From the NCBI RefSeq assembly GCF_963576675.1, contig NC_088917.1:77362610-77426609 (forward strand): a stretch of DNA of 64,000 nucleotides, in the 5' to 3' direction. This DNA comes from Euphorbia lathyris. Its lineage: Eukaryota; Streptophyta; Magnoliopsida; Malpighiales; Euphorbiaceae. The position numbers and the translations under genes are program-made. This document shows positions 33,364 through 43,422 of the stretch, piece by piece (the first letter of the stretch is position 1; each line of letters begins with the position of its first letter). The notes under the pieces are model-generated. The model saw nothing but the letters and a program-made list of their open reading frames with translations, did no database searches and was not told where the DNA came from.

Positions 33364-34970
33364 TGATGCGCTTCCGTTGAAGCTCACTAAGGGATAAGTG
33401 TACCCCGTCGTTATCAAGTAATAAATTTCTGGAAAGTCCAGGTTATCGTCCATAGGATTTATTTCTGCAAGTATCGAGCTACTTGGTTTCGGGTGTTATC
33501 TAGGCTTTGGGGGGTTTGAGTTTGTTTTTTCTAAGTTTAACTACTCCTAGTTGAATTATGCTACTCCTAGCTAAGTTATTCTAATTCTAGCTAAGTTGTT
33601 CTACGCCTAATTAAGTTACTCTACCCCTAATTAAGTTAAACTACTCCTAGGTGATCTTTCATTAATGCAATTACCCGAAGGAACATGGTATGAACAATAA
33701 TAATGAAGATAGATTATCAGGTCTATTGATTAAAAACCTAATCTGAGTCACTTGTATTTAAGGCGATTAACCCTACTTACCCTCCTGAAGTTCCTAGTGC
33801 GTGATTCCCTTGTAAGGCCGAAACTAGGTCTAAGGCTCAGCAATTTGGGCTTAATCAACTAAGAGGTCGTCAATCTCCTAGGCTCTGACTAGGTCAGATT
33901 CAGCTCGCAATATGTGCCTACTAGATTTTGGGGCTTTTGAATGAGTTAAACCAATTGAATAAAACGTAAGACAAAGATTAGACAATCAATCATAGAACAA
34001 AACAAGAGCTAAAATATTATTAAAGGCGAAGAAGTAATGTCACAGGATACAATTAGCCTAGGATTCATACACTATATCAAAGAGTACAAACAAGGAAAGA
34101 TAAAAGGCGATACGAAAATCCCTTTCAGGGAACCTGTCTACTCTGCAGCCGGCTTCCTAGGTCTTAAGGACGGACCTTGAAATATCCTCGGTGAATGGAG
34201 CTTCAGAGGTGCTTCAATGGAGGTTGAAGGAGATGGAGGAGGTGGAGAGGATTTCCAAGGGTGAAGGCTAAGAAAAATTACAATAATGAAAGATACCTAA
34301 TTTACAACGACTAAGATCTATTTATATGTGCGGTTCGGGCCCAAAAACTGACTTGAGTCGTGTCTTTTTGCAGGTGGAGAGACGTGGGACCAGGCGCGGA
34401 TTTGTGGGGCCGGGAATCAGTCTTTTTGACTGATTCCCGCAGGTCAGCTCGCCGAGCTGGCTTCCAGCTCGGCCGAGCTGGCCTCCTTAGAGGCCTGCTC
34501 AGCGGCTAACCATGCCAGCTCGCCGTTCTGGCTCCAAAGAGGCCAATTTGACGAGCGGGATAGCCAGAACGCCTTGCGCGACTGCCGGGTGTCCCGAAAA
34601 TGCACGTTTCGGCTGAGCTCGTTCCTGTTTAAGCCTGCACACGCATAAAAACTCCAAACGATATTAGTTTTGGGGCCAAATTGATCCACCAATCGCTTAT
34701 CTTGAGTGATCGCTCTGTTTGGTGCGACTTTTGGCGGATCAATTGGCTCTAAAGGATGAATGGAAATTTAATGTGTGTGTCAATGTGGCCATATTTGCCT
34801 AAAAAGGTCAGAAAATGAGCCTAAACGACGAAAAGTAAATAAATCATATACAATTCTTAACTAACTCACTCAAAAGCATATAAATGCGAGAATTGCTCGC
34901 TTATTGATGAAATAACACTAAAAACCGTCCTAAAACCGTACCCAAAGATAGGGGTTTTTGACCCCTATCA
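33364..34970 (-). repeat. left (3') LTR
   Basis: Contains TATAAATAG on the minus strand near 34320-34328 and a GC-rich stretch (34440-34570) of repeated CAGCTCG/CGAGCTGG inverted motifs that is longer than in the other LTR. Confidence 0.9.
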
Positions 34971-36639
34971 AACCTCCTCACACTTAAAAACTTTACTTGT
35001 CCCCAAGTAAACTAAAAGACTAAACCCGCAATCACTAGCCAATTAGAAAAATCTCCTGATTTTACTAGATGTCTAACACAATTTCGAGCATCTGTAATTA
35101 CATGCATTCAGAAATACAAAGTAGAGACACAATATCCAAAAGCCGCATTTCAATTATCACAGGTCATACTTTTAAGAAAAGGATACATGTTAAATTAAAC
35201 AAGCTTAAGGGGATAGCTAAGTAAAACACCTCACCATAGATAGTTCACTCAATTCACATAGTTTTTAGTGGCTAAAGTGTTTACTCTCGGCTTATGTTCT
35301 TGCTTAGGATTACGTTGACTTTGCACGTTCATCCGAGTTCCTTTACTATACCATATGACTCCGATGATATCAAAAACAGCCTCGAGTTGGGGTTGTAATG
35401 TGGTTAGAGGGTTAAAGGTACAACAAGGGTTAGGAGTTCTAGCGCTAGAAAAACAAAGTTTAAGAATGACTTTAGAAAAAATAAAGTGATTGAGCTTTTT
35501 ATTTCTATATTTTTTTTTCTGAGACGTTTTAAGTTTAAGAACTGGGGAATGAAGTTCTCCCCTTTTTGTTCGTCTCTTTTCTTTTTATTTTCTTTTTTTT
35601 CTTTTTGGATAGTAATGCCCATTCACTTCTTAGCCTTTTGGCTTGCTACTATGATGCCATAAACAAAGATAAAGCGCTAGAAGAAAACAAAGGTTTTATG
35701 TGACCTTTGCAAAAACTCGGGTTAAGTAACAAACCAAGTGATGGTTTGCAAAAATTGGGTTAGAAATAAAGAAAAATCTACAAAATACAAAATACAGGCT
35801 CAAAGGGGCTTCCTAAAGTGGATGAAAAAAATAAAATAAGGTAAAGAAAAAGGTTAATTCTAATGAGGCTGATTCATCGTTTAACATCTCAAATCATCGC
35901 ATGTAGGTTCAACTCAGTATTAGGTGCAAAGTCTGTAATCTTTCCACAAGTCAAAGCTTTCACACAAAAATGTCAAGAAAAAAAGTTTTTTGATGTTCGC
36001 TCTTGGGCTCAAATTCAACTCACAGTTCTTGGGTTTCAAATTTGTGCTTACTAGTTCTCCCCAAACTCAAATTTAATATCACATGCCTTCAATTCTTAAG
36101 TTATCTACCTAAGTACTGATTTTAGCATTTCTTCAAAAGTAGGGTCTAAATGCAATCTTAGCTCATGCGTTTACAGATACAAGGATTGTGTCTTACACCT
36201 AAACTAGTTGACATGCAATTTTAGATTCGGTTCTCAGCCCCTAGAAACAAATAACGAAGTTTAATTTCGAAGGAGATGCCGGTTTTAGGCTCTGAACATG
36301 CAAAAACATAAATAAAGCATAAATAAAACCTAAAAACGCAAAACTAAACTAGACACGATGCAACAAAAATTTAAAATTTATCCAAATTTTTGTAAGTTTG
36401 TCTACCTCTCCTCCTCACACTTAAATCATACAATAAGTTCCAACATTGCATATAAAACAATAAAACACATGTGAAAGAAGTTAGGGTGAAGAAGACAACT
36501 TACTCATTAAAGTTAAAAACACAAATCTAAAATTAAATTAGAAAGAAAAACAAACCTAGAAAAAATTGTAATCCAAATTTGGGTTGCCTCCCAAGAAGCG
36601 CTACTTTTATAGTCGGTTAGCTCGACATAGAGTTCCTTC

Positions 36640-37602
36640 CTAAGTATAAGCTTCTATCCGCATTAGGAACTCGAATTCCTTAACAAATAACCCGTACCTA
36701 CAAAACAGATTAAGAGCCTCAAATAAGTTCAATGAAAGTAGGAGGCCGAATTTAAATAGATTATGAAAACATTTGGTTTGCTCCCTTTTGGATTCTCTTG
36801 GTAGGTCGAAGAGAATGAAAACTTCTGAGCATGAAGCAAACCTAAACTTTTCTAACTTTTGAGGAAAAGGTAGTTGAGATACACAAGTTTTGATTTGTTC
36901 TTTTATCTCTATCACATGATTTAGAATTTCAGATTTTGAACCGGGGTTGCTTACCGCTTCCGGCTCCTCACTTACCTTGAGTGATGCATGTGATAGTGGA
37001 CTTGGTTCTACCTTTTTGTCGTTCCTCAAAGAGATTGCTTGAGCTGATTCCCTTTGTGGGGTTTCTATGTTTTCCTTTATGCCTGGGAGAGCATCTCGGG
37101 ATTGCTCTTGCATCTCATGGTTTATTTGAGCCAATTGGTTGCTCAAGTCCTTGCAAACCTCTTCATTAATTGTAAGTCGGGCTGATATCTCTTTCAAAAG
37201 TGACATCACTTCATCTTGTGAGCTAGAGGGTTGCAGAGGAACTTGGCTTGCTTGTTTGTAAGGGAACATTCCCACTTTGTTTTCCCTGTGCTCATTAACA
37301 AACCTATTTGGAGGCCTCAACATGTTAGGGTTCCCGTAGGACAGATTGGAGTGTTGAGGTCTCCTCCATTCATTATCATAAAAGCCATAAGAATTGGGGT
37401 TAGAATTGTACCTTTTGTGATTACCCACAAAACTTACACTTTTATTTGTGTTGAGGCTCAGTTTCGCCATCAAGATATCCATTTTCTTATTTAACTCGGC
37501 CATGGAGGGATTGGGAGCCTCATTATCTAGGGCATGAATGTATTGTCTTGATGGGATAGTAAACTTTTGAGCTTGCCACTCGACTCTTTCTTGCCAATTC
37601 AT
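36640..37602 (-). CDS. gag-like protein of the LTR retrotransposon
   Basis: A 320-codon frame beginning MNWQERVEWQAQKFTIPSRQ. It contains a short coiled segment (MAELNKKMDILMAKLSL), an Asn/Arg/Pro-rich region (YNSNPNSYGFYDNEWRRP, NPNMLRPPNRF) and a second coiled segment (EVCKDLSNQLAQINHEMQEQ). This looks like the C-terminal half of a Ty3/gypsy Gag. The main capsid-like part and a zinc knuckle are missing. It could be a start-shifted remnant; packaging or mobilisation would need proteins from a related complete element. Confidence 0.55.
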   Translation of the reverse strand: MNWQERVEWQAQKFTIPSRQYIHALDNEAPNPSMAELNKKMDILMAKLSLNTNKSVSFVGNHKRYNSNPNSYGFYDNEWRRPQHSNLSYGNPNMLRPPNRFVNEHRENKVGMFPYKQASQVPLQPSSSQDEVMSLLKEISARLTINEEVCKDLSNQLAQINHEMQEQSRDALPGIKENIETPQRESAQAISLRNDKKVEPSPLSHASLKVSEEPEAVSNPGSKSEILNHVIEIKEQIKTCVSQLPFPQKLEKFRFASCSEVFILFDLPRESKREQTKCFHNLFKFGLLLSLNLFEALNLFCRYGLFVKEFEFLMRIEAYT

Positions 37603-37813
37603 TGATCAGAGAATGCTGAGAAAAATGAAGTTCTAGCACAAAAGTTGATAAGTAAAAGTATACAGTTATGAACAAATACAAAAGATATGAACAAGTATAG
37701 AAGGTATAAAGAATTATATATAAACAGGTATAAACGATATAAACAAAGGATATTCACAAAGGAATGTCTAAACTAACAAATCAACCTTTGGTTCGATATT
37801 GCAGAAGAAATAA

Positions 37814-37838
37814 ATCCCCGGCAACGGCGCCAAAAACT
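37814..37838 (-). other. primer-binding site of the LTR retrotransposon
   Basis: Minus strand TTTTTGGCGCCGTTGCCGGGG directly after the 5' LTR, matching the 3' end of a plant tRNA as used by many plant gypsy elements. Confidence 0.8.
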
Positions 37839-39393
37839 TGATGCGCTTCCGTTGAAGCTCACTAAGGGATAAGTGTACCCCGTCGTTATCAAGTAATAAA
37901 TTTCTGGAAAGTCCAGGTTATCGTCCACAAGATTTATTTCTGCAAGTATCGAGCTACTTGGTTCAGGTGTTATCTAGGTTTTGGGGGGTTTGAGTTTGTT
38001 TTTGTTAAGTTAAACTACTCCTAGTTGAATTATGCTACTCCTAGCTAAGTTATTCTAATTCTAGCTAAGTTGTTCTACGCCTAATTAAGTTACTCTACCC
38101 CTAATTAAGTTAAACTACTCCGATGTGATCTTTCACTAATGCAATTACCCGAAGGAACATGGTATGAACAATAATAATGAAGATAGATTATCAGGTCTAT
38201 TGATTAAAAACCTAATCTGAGTCACTTGTATTCAAGGCGATTAACCCTACTTACCCTCCTGAAGTTCCTAGTGCATGATTCCCTTGTAAGGCCGAAACTA
38301 GGTCTAAGGCTCAGCAATTTGGGCTTAATCAACTAAGAGATCATCAATCTCCTAGGCTCTGACTAGGTCAGATTCAGCTCGCAATATGTGCCTACTAGAT
38401 TTTTGGGCTTTTGAATGAGTTAAACCAATTGAATAAAGCGTAAGAGAAAGATTAGACAATCAATCATAGAACAAAACAATAGCTAAAATATTATTAAAGG
38501 CGAAGAAGTAATGTCACAGGATACAATTAGCCTATGATTCATAGACTGTATCAAAGAGTACAAACAAGGAAAGATAAAAGGCGATACGAAAATCCCTTTT
38601 AGGGAACCTGTCTACTCTGCAGCCGGCTTCCTAGGTCTTAAGGACGGACCTTGAAATATCCTCGGTGAATGGAGCTTTGGAGGTGCTTCAATGGAGGTTG
38701 AAGGAGATGGAGAGGGTTTCCAAGGGTGAAGGCTAAGGAAAATTACAATAATGAAAGATACATAATTTACAAAGACTAAGATCTATTTATATGCGCGGTT
38801 CGGGCCCAAAAACTGACTTGAGTCGTGTCTTTTTGCAGGTGGAGAGACGTGGGACCATGCGCAGATTCGTGGGGCCGGGAATCAGTCTTTTTGACTGATT
38901 CCCGCAGGTCAGCTCGGCCGAGCTGGCCTCTATGGGCCAGCTTGCCCGAGCTGGCCCCAAAGAGGCCAATTCAACGAGCGGGATAGCCAGAACGTCTTGC
39001 GCGACTACCGGGTGTCCCGAAAATGCACGTTTCGCCTGAGCTCGTTCCTATTTAATCCTGCACACGCATAAAAACTCCAAACGATATTAGTTCTGGGGCC
39101 AAATTGACCCACCAATCGCTTATCTTGAGTGATCGCTCTGTTTGGTGCGACTTTTGGCGGATCAATTGGCTCTAAAGGATGAATGGAAATTTAATGTGCG
39201 TGTCAATGTGGCCATATTTGCCTAAAAAGGTTAGAAAATGAGCCTAAACGATGAATAGTAAATAAATCATATACAATTCTTAACTAACTCACTCAAAAGC
39301 ATATAAATGCGAGAATTGCTCGCTTATTGATGAAATAACACTAAAAACCGTCCTAAAACCGTACCCAAAGATAGGGGGTTTTGACCCCTATCA
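37839..39393 (-). repeat. right (5') LTR with promoter TATA box
   Basis: The 5' LTR with respect to transcription. TATAAATAG on the minus strand at 38783-38791 is the likely core promoter of the element. Confidence 0.88.
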
Positions 39394-39560
39394 ATCTCCA
39401 CCGCATCCCTTCACAGCAACCAGATCCGCCCTATCCGCCTTCAACTGTCCCACTCCACCGCATTGCACCACCCTCTCCGTTGATCTCTCCCTCTCCCGCA
39501 CCTTCTCTCTCTCTTTCACCATTAGGTCTAGCAAAACGCAGATGCTGGTGGTGCCTAGGT
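39394..39560 (-). mobile_element. L1-type LINE, 5' end of the inverted part
   Basis: Continuation of the LINE at 29917-33363 beyond the LTR retrotransposon. The minus strand has an ATG at 39522 opening an Arg/Glu-rich frame (MVKEREKVRERERSTERV) that runs into the target site and continues across the empty-site join as ORF1. Left of the ATG is a short pyrimidine/purine-rich leader. Confidence 0.65.
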
Positions 39561-39574
39561 GTCTAGATTCTCTT

Positions 39575-40008
39575 AGAATCTGGGTATGGGTTCTTCCTTT
39601 TCTGCTGAGCTTTGGGGGATCCTTTTTGGCCTCAGGCTTGCTAAGAATCTGGGCTTGAAGAAGCTGATTATGGAATCTGACAACCTCGAAGCTGTCAAAT
39701 TGATCTCTGATAATAATGCTTTTTGCTTAAGGAGCCAGGATCTTATTAAAGGTATTAGAAGGGTTTGTTCTTCCTTTGATTTCATCAGGTTCTGCCATAT
39801 TTTCAGGGAGCAGAACCGGGTTACTGACCGTCTTGCGGCTGAGGGCCATGTGAGGATGTTGGGGGTCTCAACTTTTTCTTTTCCTACCGAGTTCATGTCT
39901 TCTCTCCTTTTGGATGATGTGGTGGGGGTTAGCTTCCCTAGGCTAATCCCGGGTTAGTTTTTTTGGGTTGTTTTGTCTTTTCTTTCCTTTTTCTACCAAA
40001 AAAAAAAG
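39575..40008 (+). mobile_element. L1-type LINE, 3' part in plus orientation
   Basis: A plus-strand frame 39586-39957 encodes the remainder of an RNase H-like domain (FSAELWGILFGLRLAKNLGL, LIMESDNLEAVKLI, FCHIFREQNRVTDRLAAEGH). It is followed by a T-rich 3' end and an A tail at about 39999-40008. It begins about where the minus-strand part ends in the protein, so the two pieces together make one ORF2 tail in head-to-head orientation. Confidence 0.75.
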
Positions 40009-40055
40009 TAATTTGTTATATTTATAATAATAATTAGTAATTGTAAATTAATATT

Positions 40056-40140
40056 AGGGATAATGTGCAAAAATGCTTTTCATGTTGACAACAATGAGCA
40101 ATTCTACACTTTAATATCTAAAATGTGCAATTTCCTTTTC
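40056..40140 (+). repeat. half of a MITE (family of 63156-63466)
   Basis: GGGATAATGTGCAAAAATGC, AGCAATTCTACACTTTAATA and TCTAAAATGTGCAATTTC follow the same order as one inverted arm of the element at 63156-63466. Confidence 0.45.
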
Positions 40141-40144
40141 TACC

Positions 40145-40880
40145 TTGATCTTTTGATCCTTGTCATCTCTTGCCCTTATTATCTGAACCTTCCCCTGCAG
40201 ATTTCTTCAATTCCCTTCTGAACTTTTTTCCTTTAGAGTTAGCTTGAAAATCCCCCTCCATGTTGCCACCATCTCTGAGATTAATCTCTCCTCAAAAGCT
40301 TGAAGCTTACTTATAATTTCAGTAATTGGTAAAGATTTCACATCACAAAACTCTTCAATTGCTGAAATTTTCGATTCAAATTTTGATGGGAGGCTTACCA
40401 TTAGCTTCTCCTTCACCCTTGAATCTGAAAACCCATTATCTAAGAGCTTGATTTTGTTCACTAAATTCATCAACCTGGAAGAATATTCAGATATCAACTC
40501 ATCTTCTTTCATGCTTAGTGAGTTGAATTCCCTTATAAGAGTGAATAATCAGACAGACTTAACTTTATCATCTCCTTCATATTCTTCCATCGACATATCC
40601 CATGCTTGCTTTGGAGATTTTATATTCATTACCTTATTGAAGACCATATCTGAAAGAGCAGAGTAGATTGCAGTAAGAGCCTTGGGTTTTTTTGCTTGAG
40701 CTCTTTATGTGCCTTAATCTGAGCCAAAGTTGGATTCTGTTGAAGAGGTGGTAGATCTGTATCTTCCTGTACCACATCCCATAAACCCAGAGATTCTAGG
40801 TATGCTTCCATTTTGAAAGCCCAGATGTGATAATTTTCTCCATTAAATTGAGGAACTGGTTGATCGTTGGATGTCATTTC
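40145..40880 (-). pseudogene. Ty1/copia gag fragment
   Basis: The minus strand begins MTSNDQPVPQFNGENYHIWA (40877), the standard N-terminus of plant copia Gag. It continues with MEAYLESLGLWDVV, and after a frame break SPKQAWD and MKEDELISEYSSRLMNLVNK, VKEKLMVSLPSKFESKISAIEE. Zinc knuckle and pol are absent. It lies just downstream of its 5' LTR and primer-binding site. Confidence 0.8.
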
Positions 40881-40927
40881 CCTTTTGAGAAAAAAGATGC
40901 TTTGGCAGGCCCCTTAAGAAGAATGCG

Positions 40928-40938
40928 CTGATACCACT
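40928..40938 (-). other. copia primer-binding site
   Basis: Minus-strand TGGTATCAG next to the 5' LTR, complementary to initiator tRNA-Met. Confidence 0.7.
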
Positions 40939-40944
40939 TCCACT

Positions 40945-41295
40945 TGTTAATTTTAGAAGAGAAAAACCTGCAAACTTCACACACTCTGTTTCTGATATAA
41001 TTATAGAGAACAAATAGATAGACAAAATGGAGTGAAATAGATAAAACTCCCTCATTTTAGAGATGGTACTTCATTTCTATTTATACTGATCTAAAACATC
41101 TTGTATAATACTTGACTCTTCTACAAACTTCTATTTTCTTGACTCTTCTACAAACTTCTAACCACCAACCATAATTAACTTTCAAGAGTCAAATATCTTA
41201 AACTAAAGTTTACAAACATTTAAAACAAAACATACATTTTAATTAAATATAAAACTAGAACAAAGTTCTCAATTTTGTAACATTGGTTTTCAACA
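40945..41295 (-). repeat. copia 5' LTR
   Basis: Minus strand begins TGTTGAAAACCAATG and ends AAAATTAACA (TG...CA), 351 bp, with TATAAATAG at 41077-41085. The matching 3' LTR and pol are not in the window. Confidence 0.75.
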
Positions 41296-41309
41296 GTTTT
41301 TAGTATACT

Positions 41310-42020
41310 ATCATTGGAAGAACCGTCTGTTTTCTACGGGATGATATGGGTCATATGGTTTGAACGAAATCAGGAATGTCATGGTGGCTTGGTATGCAAA
41401 GGGATATGGAGTTGGTGTACTTGGTTTTGAATGGGTTTGCTGCAGGTCAATTGGCGGGTAGTATAGGTCCTGTTCGACATTTCTCTAGGCAGCGTGCCGC
41501 TAGTTCGGTCCACTAGTCTCCCCTACCGCTTCATCATTATAAGCTTAATTGTTATGCGGCATTCTTTGTCAAGCCCAATATAAGTGTTTTTGGTATAGTT
41601 GTTCGTGATTCTACATAGTCACCCTATCTAGTGGTGGTTCCATATGTGTGGTTTTGTCTGCTTTGCATATAGAATTGTTGGCAATTCTATCATCCATTCT
41701 TGTTGGTCGTGAAGCAGGTTTTCACTCAATTCAGATTACATATGAATCCACTATTTTCTTCAACCAGGGGAAACATTGTTTATAACTAGCTTGGAGTGGT
41801 TGTTGATGATATTTTTGAAGATATAAAGACATTCACACAAGTTGAATTTATTCATTAAAGGTATCAAGCAAATACTATTGCATATAATTTGGCTGCTTGT
41901 GCTACTTCTCTTTCACATTTAGAAATTCTTATTAAGGATTTTCCGTTGTTTGTTTTGGTTTGTATTCAAACTGATTATGGCTTTCCCTTTTAATGCAAGT
42001 TGTTTTCTTATATATATAAA
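41310..42020 (+). mobile_element. LINE 3' end with RNase H-like remnant
   Basis: Plus-strand fragments KLNCYAAFFVKPNISVFGIVVRD, LAACATSLSHLEILIKDFP and others, with several stops, match the RNase H-like end of plant LINE ORF2. It is followed by an A-rich tail at 42018-42036. 5'-truncated and dead. Confidence 0.6.
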
Positions 42021-42149
42021 AATAAATAAACTATAATTTTGCCACAAGAACTTATTGAGATAAGCTTATTGAATGGAATTTCTAACAAAATATTTAGTCA
42101 GTACATGTATATTGTGACAAAATAAGCATATGTTGGCGACACAATTTTT

Positions 42150-42770
42150 TTGGATTTTGCTATTCACCGCTCCCAAATTACTTATCACCGCCTCCCCTCT
42201 TGGACATTTTCGCCCTTTTAATTTTTCCATTCAAAAACTTAATATCCTCTCTCACCCAAGCCAAAAATTAGATTTATGAAAAATGGATCCGAGAACGTCG
42301 AGGAAATTGAATAACTACCGTTCCTATTTACACTAATTGAAATTCGTCTCCAAAAACTAACCGATTTAATCAATATATATAAAAAAGTCATCCAAAATGT
42401 ACTAAACTGGTGATGTACACCATTCGTCTAGGTAGAAACGGGTGGATCCCCTGTCTAGGCAGAAGCGGGTGATCCACCCGTTTCCAGTTAGGCAGAAATG
42501 GATAGTTCATCCGTTTCTACCTAGGCGGAATGGTGTGAATCACCCGTTTAGCACATTTTGGATGAATATTTTCTCCGAATACAAAGATGAAACTCGTGTT
42601 TTCGATTCGATTTTCAAATAAAAATACTTATCCGGGGAATCATTTGTTGTTCGGGTTTTTGAATTTGGAAGAAATTTGAGAATTTCAATTTTTGAGTTTA
42701 AAAAATGAAAAGGGCAAAAGTGTCAAGAGGAGGCGGTAATAAGTAATTTGGAAGCGGTAAATAACAATCC
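42150..42770. mobile_element. MITE with long inverted arms and internal palindromes
   Basis: Arms of about 75 bp: left GGATTTTGCTATTCACCGC, then CAAATTACTTATCACCGCCT and TTTTCGCCCTTTT; right arm is the inverted equivalent ending GGTAAATAACAATCC. The middle (42415-42560) has four variants of a GGTAGAAACGGGTGGAT-like unit in alternating orientation. Flanks ACAATTTTT / ACACTTTTT may be a worn 9-bp duplication. No coding capacity. Confidence 0.7.
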
Positions 42771-43025
42771 ACACTTTTTACTGCCATAAGAAAGCCTTTC
42801 TTTCAATAGTCACATTGTCTTTGGAGTGAAATACAATCAGAACACACCATATGCCAGAGCAAGTGTTGCTGAAAGTTTCTAATTAACAAAAAAACATAAA
42901 CCAACATGCTAGAAATAGCCACATTTGCTAATTCTACTCAAACAAGGAAATAAAATACCAAAACCAATTCTCATACAGCTAATATTCATAACATGAAAAC
43001 AACCAAGTTTCCTACTACACAGTAA

Positions 43026-43283
43026 TCAGGCCAAGCCGATGTTTTGCAAACTCATGTAGAACGATGCACTTCTCCTTGCTCGTGTCAATGCCATGAGTTT
43101 CAATATCTGTTTATTCTGCAGTTTCAATTTCAGCATCTGCATTTTCAATTTCAGTTTGTGCAGCATTGCAGGCCGTAACACTCTTTCTACTTGAGGAAGA
43201 GTAATCCCGACAGGATCCCGAATCATCAAGTTAACTACACCATCTGCAGGATCAGTAAATAATGAAACCCTGGAGCATAACAA
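43026..43283 (-). other. unidentified small reading frame downstream of NLR-B
   Basis: An 85-codon frame (VVNLMIRDPVGITLPQVERV ... KLKLKMQMLKLKLQNKQIL) in which another frame reads as a plausible tail (AAQTEIENADAEIETAE then stop). The repeated GAAATTGAAA-type units may simply make several frames open. I do not recognise a family. It could be a 3' exon of NLR-B if the stop at 43423 is spliced out, but that is weakly supported. Confidence 0.2.
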
Positions 43284-43422
43284 TGAAAGCTTCTATTCAC
43301 TATATTATATTATTCAATTTCAAAATTAAGAAGTAGAATCTAACCTTATAAAAAGAGGACTAATATTCAGAAACTTGTTAATGAAGACTAGCATATTGAC
43401 ATATAAATATAAGATAGCAATC

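Larger units (their letters stand above)
33364..39393 (-). mobile_element. gag-only LTR retrotransposon with intact target duplication
   Basis: Two long terminal repeats, 33364-34970 (1607 bp) and 37839-39393 (1555 bp), both beginning TGATGCGCTTCCGTTGAAGC and ending GACCCCTATCA on the plus strand. The 5-bp duplication ATCTC flanks it (33359-33363 and 39394-39398). The minus-strand primer-binding site TGGCGCCGTTGCCGGGG adjoins the right repeat, and a purine tract (GTGTGAGGAGGTT) adjoins the left one, so the element reads right to left. The 2.9-kb interior has only a gag-like frame and no protease, RT, RNase H or integrase. It is a non-autonomous element of the Ty3/gypsy type, with Athila-like leader features (CTTGGGAGGCAACCCAAA at 36575-36595). 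The repeats differ by scattered substitutions and a GC-rich indel region. Confidence 0.92.

Noticed and set aside
37839..39393. A second independent transposon near 38 kb
   Set aside because: It is the partner LTR of 33364-34970, shown by shared ends and one ATCTC duplication around the pair.
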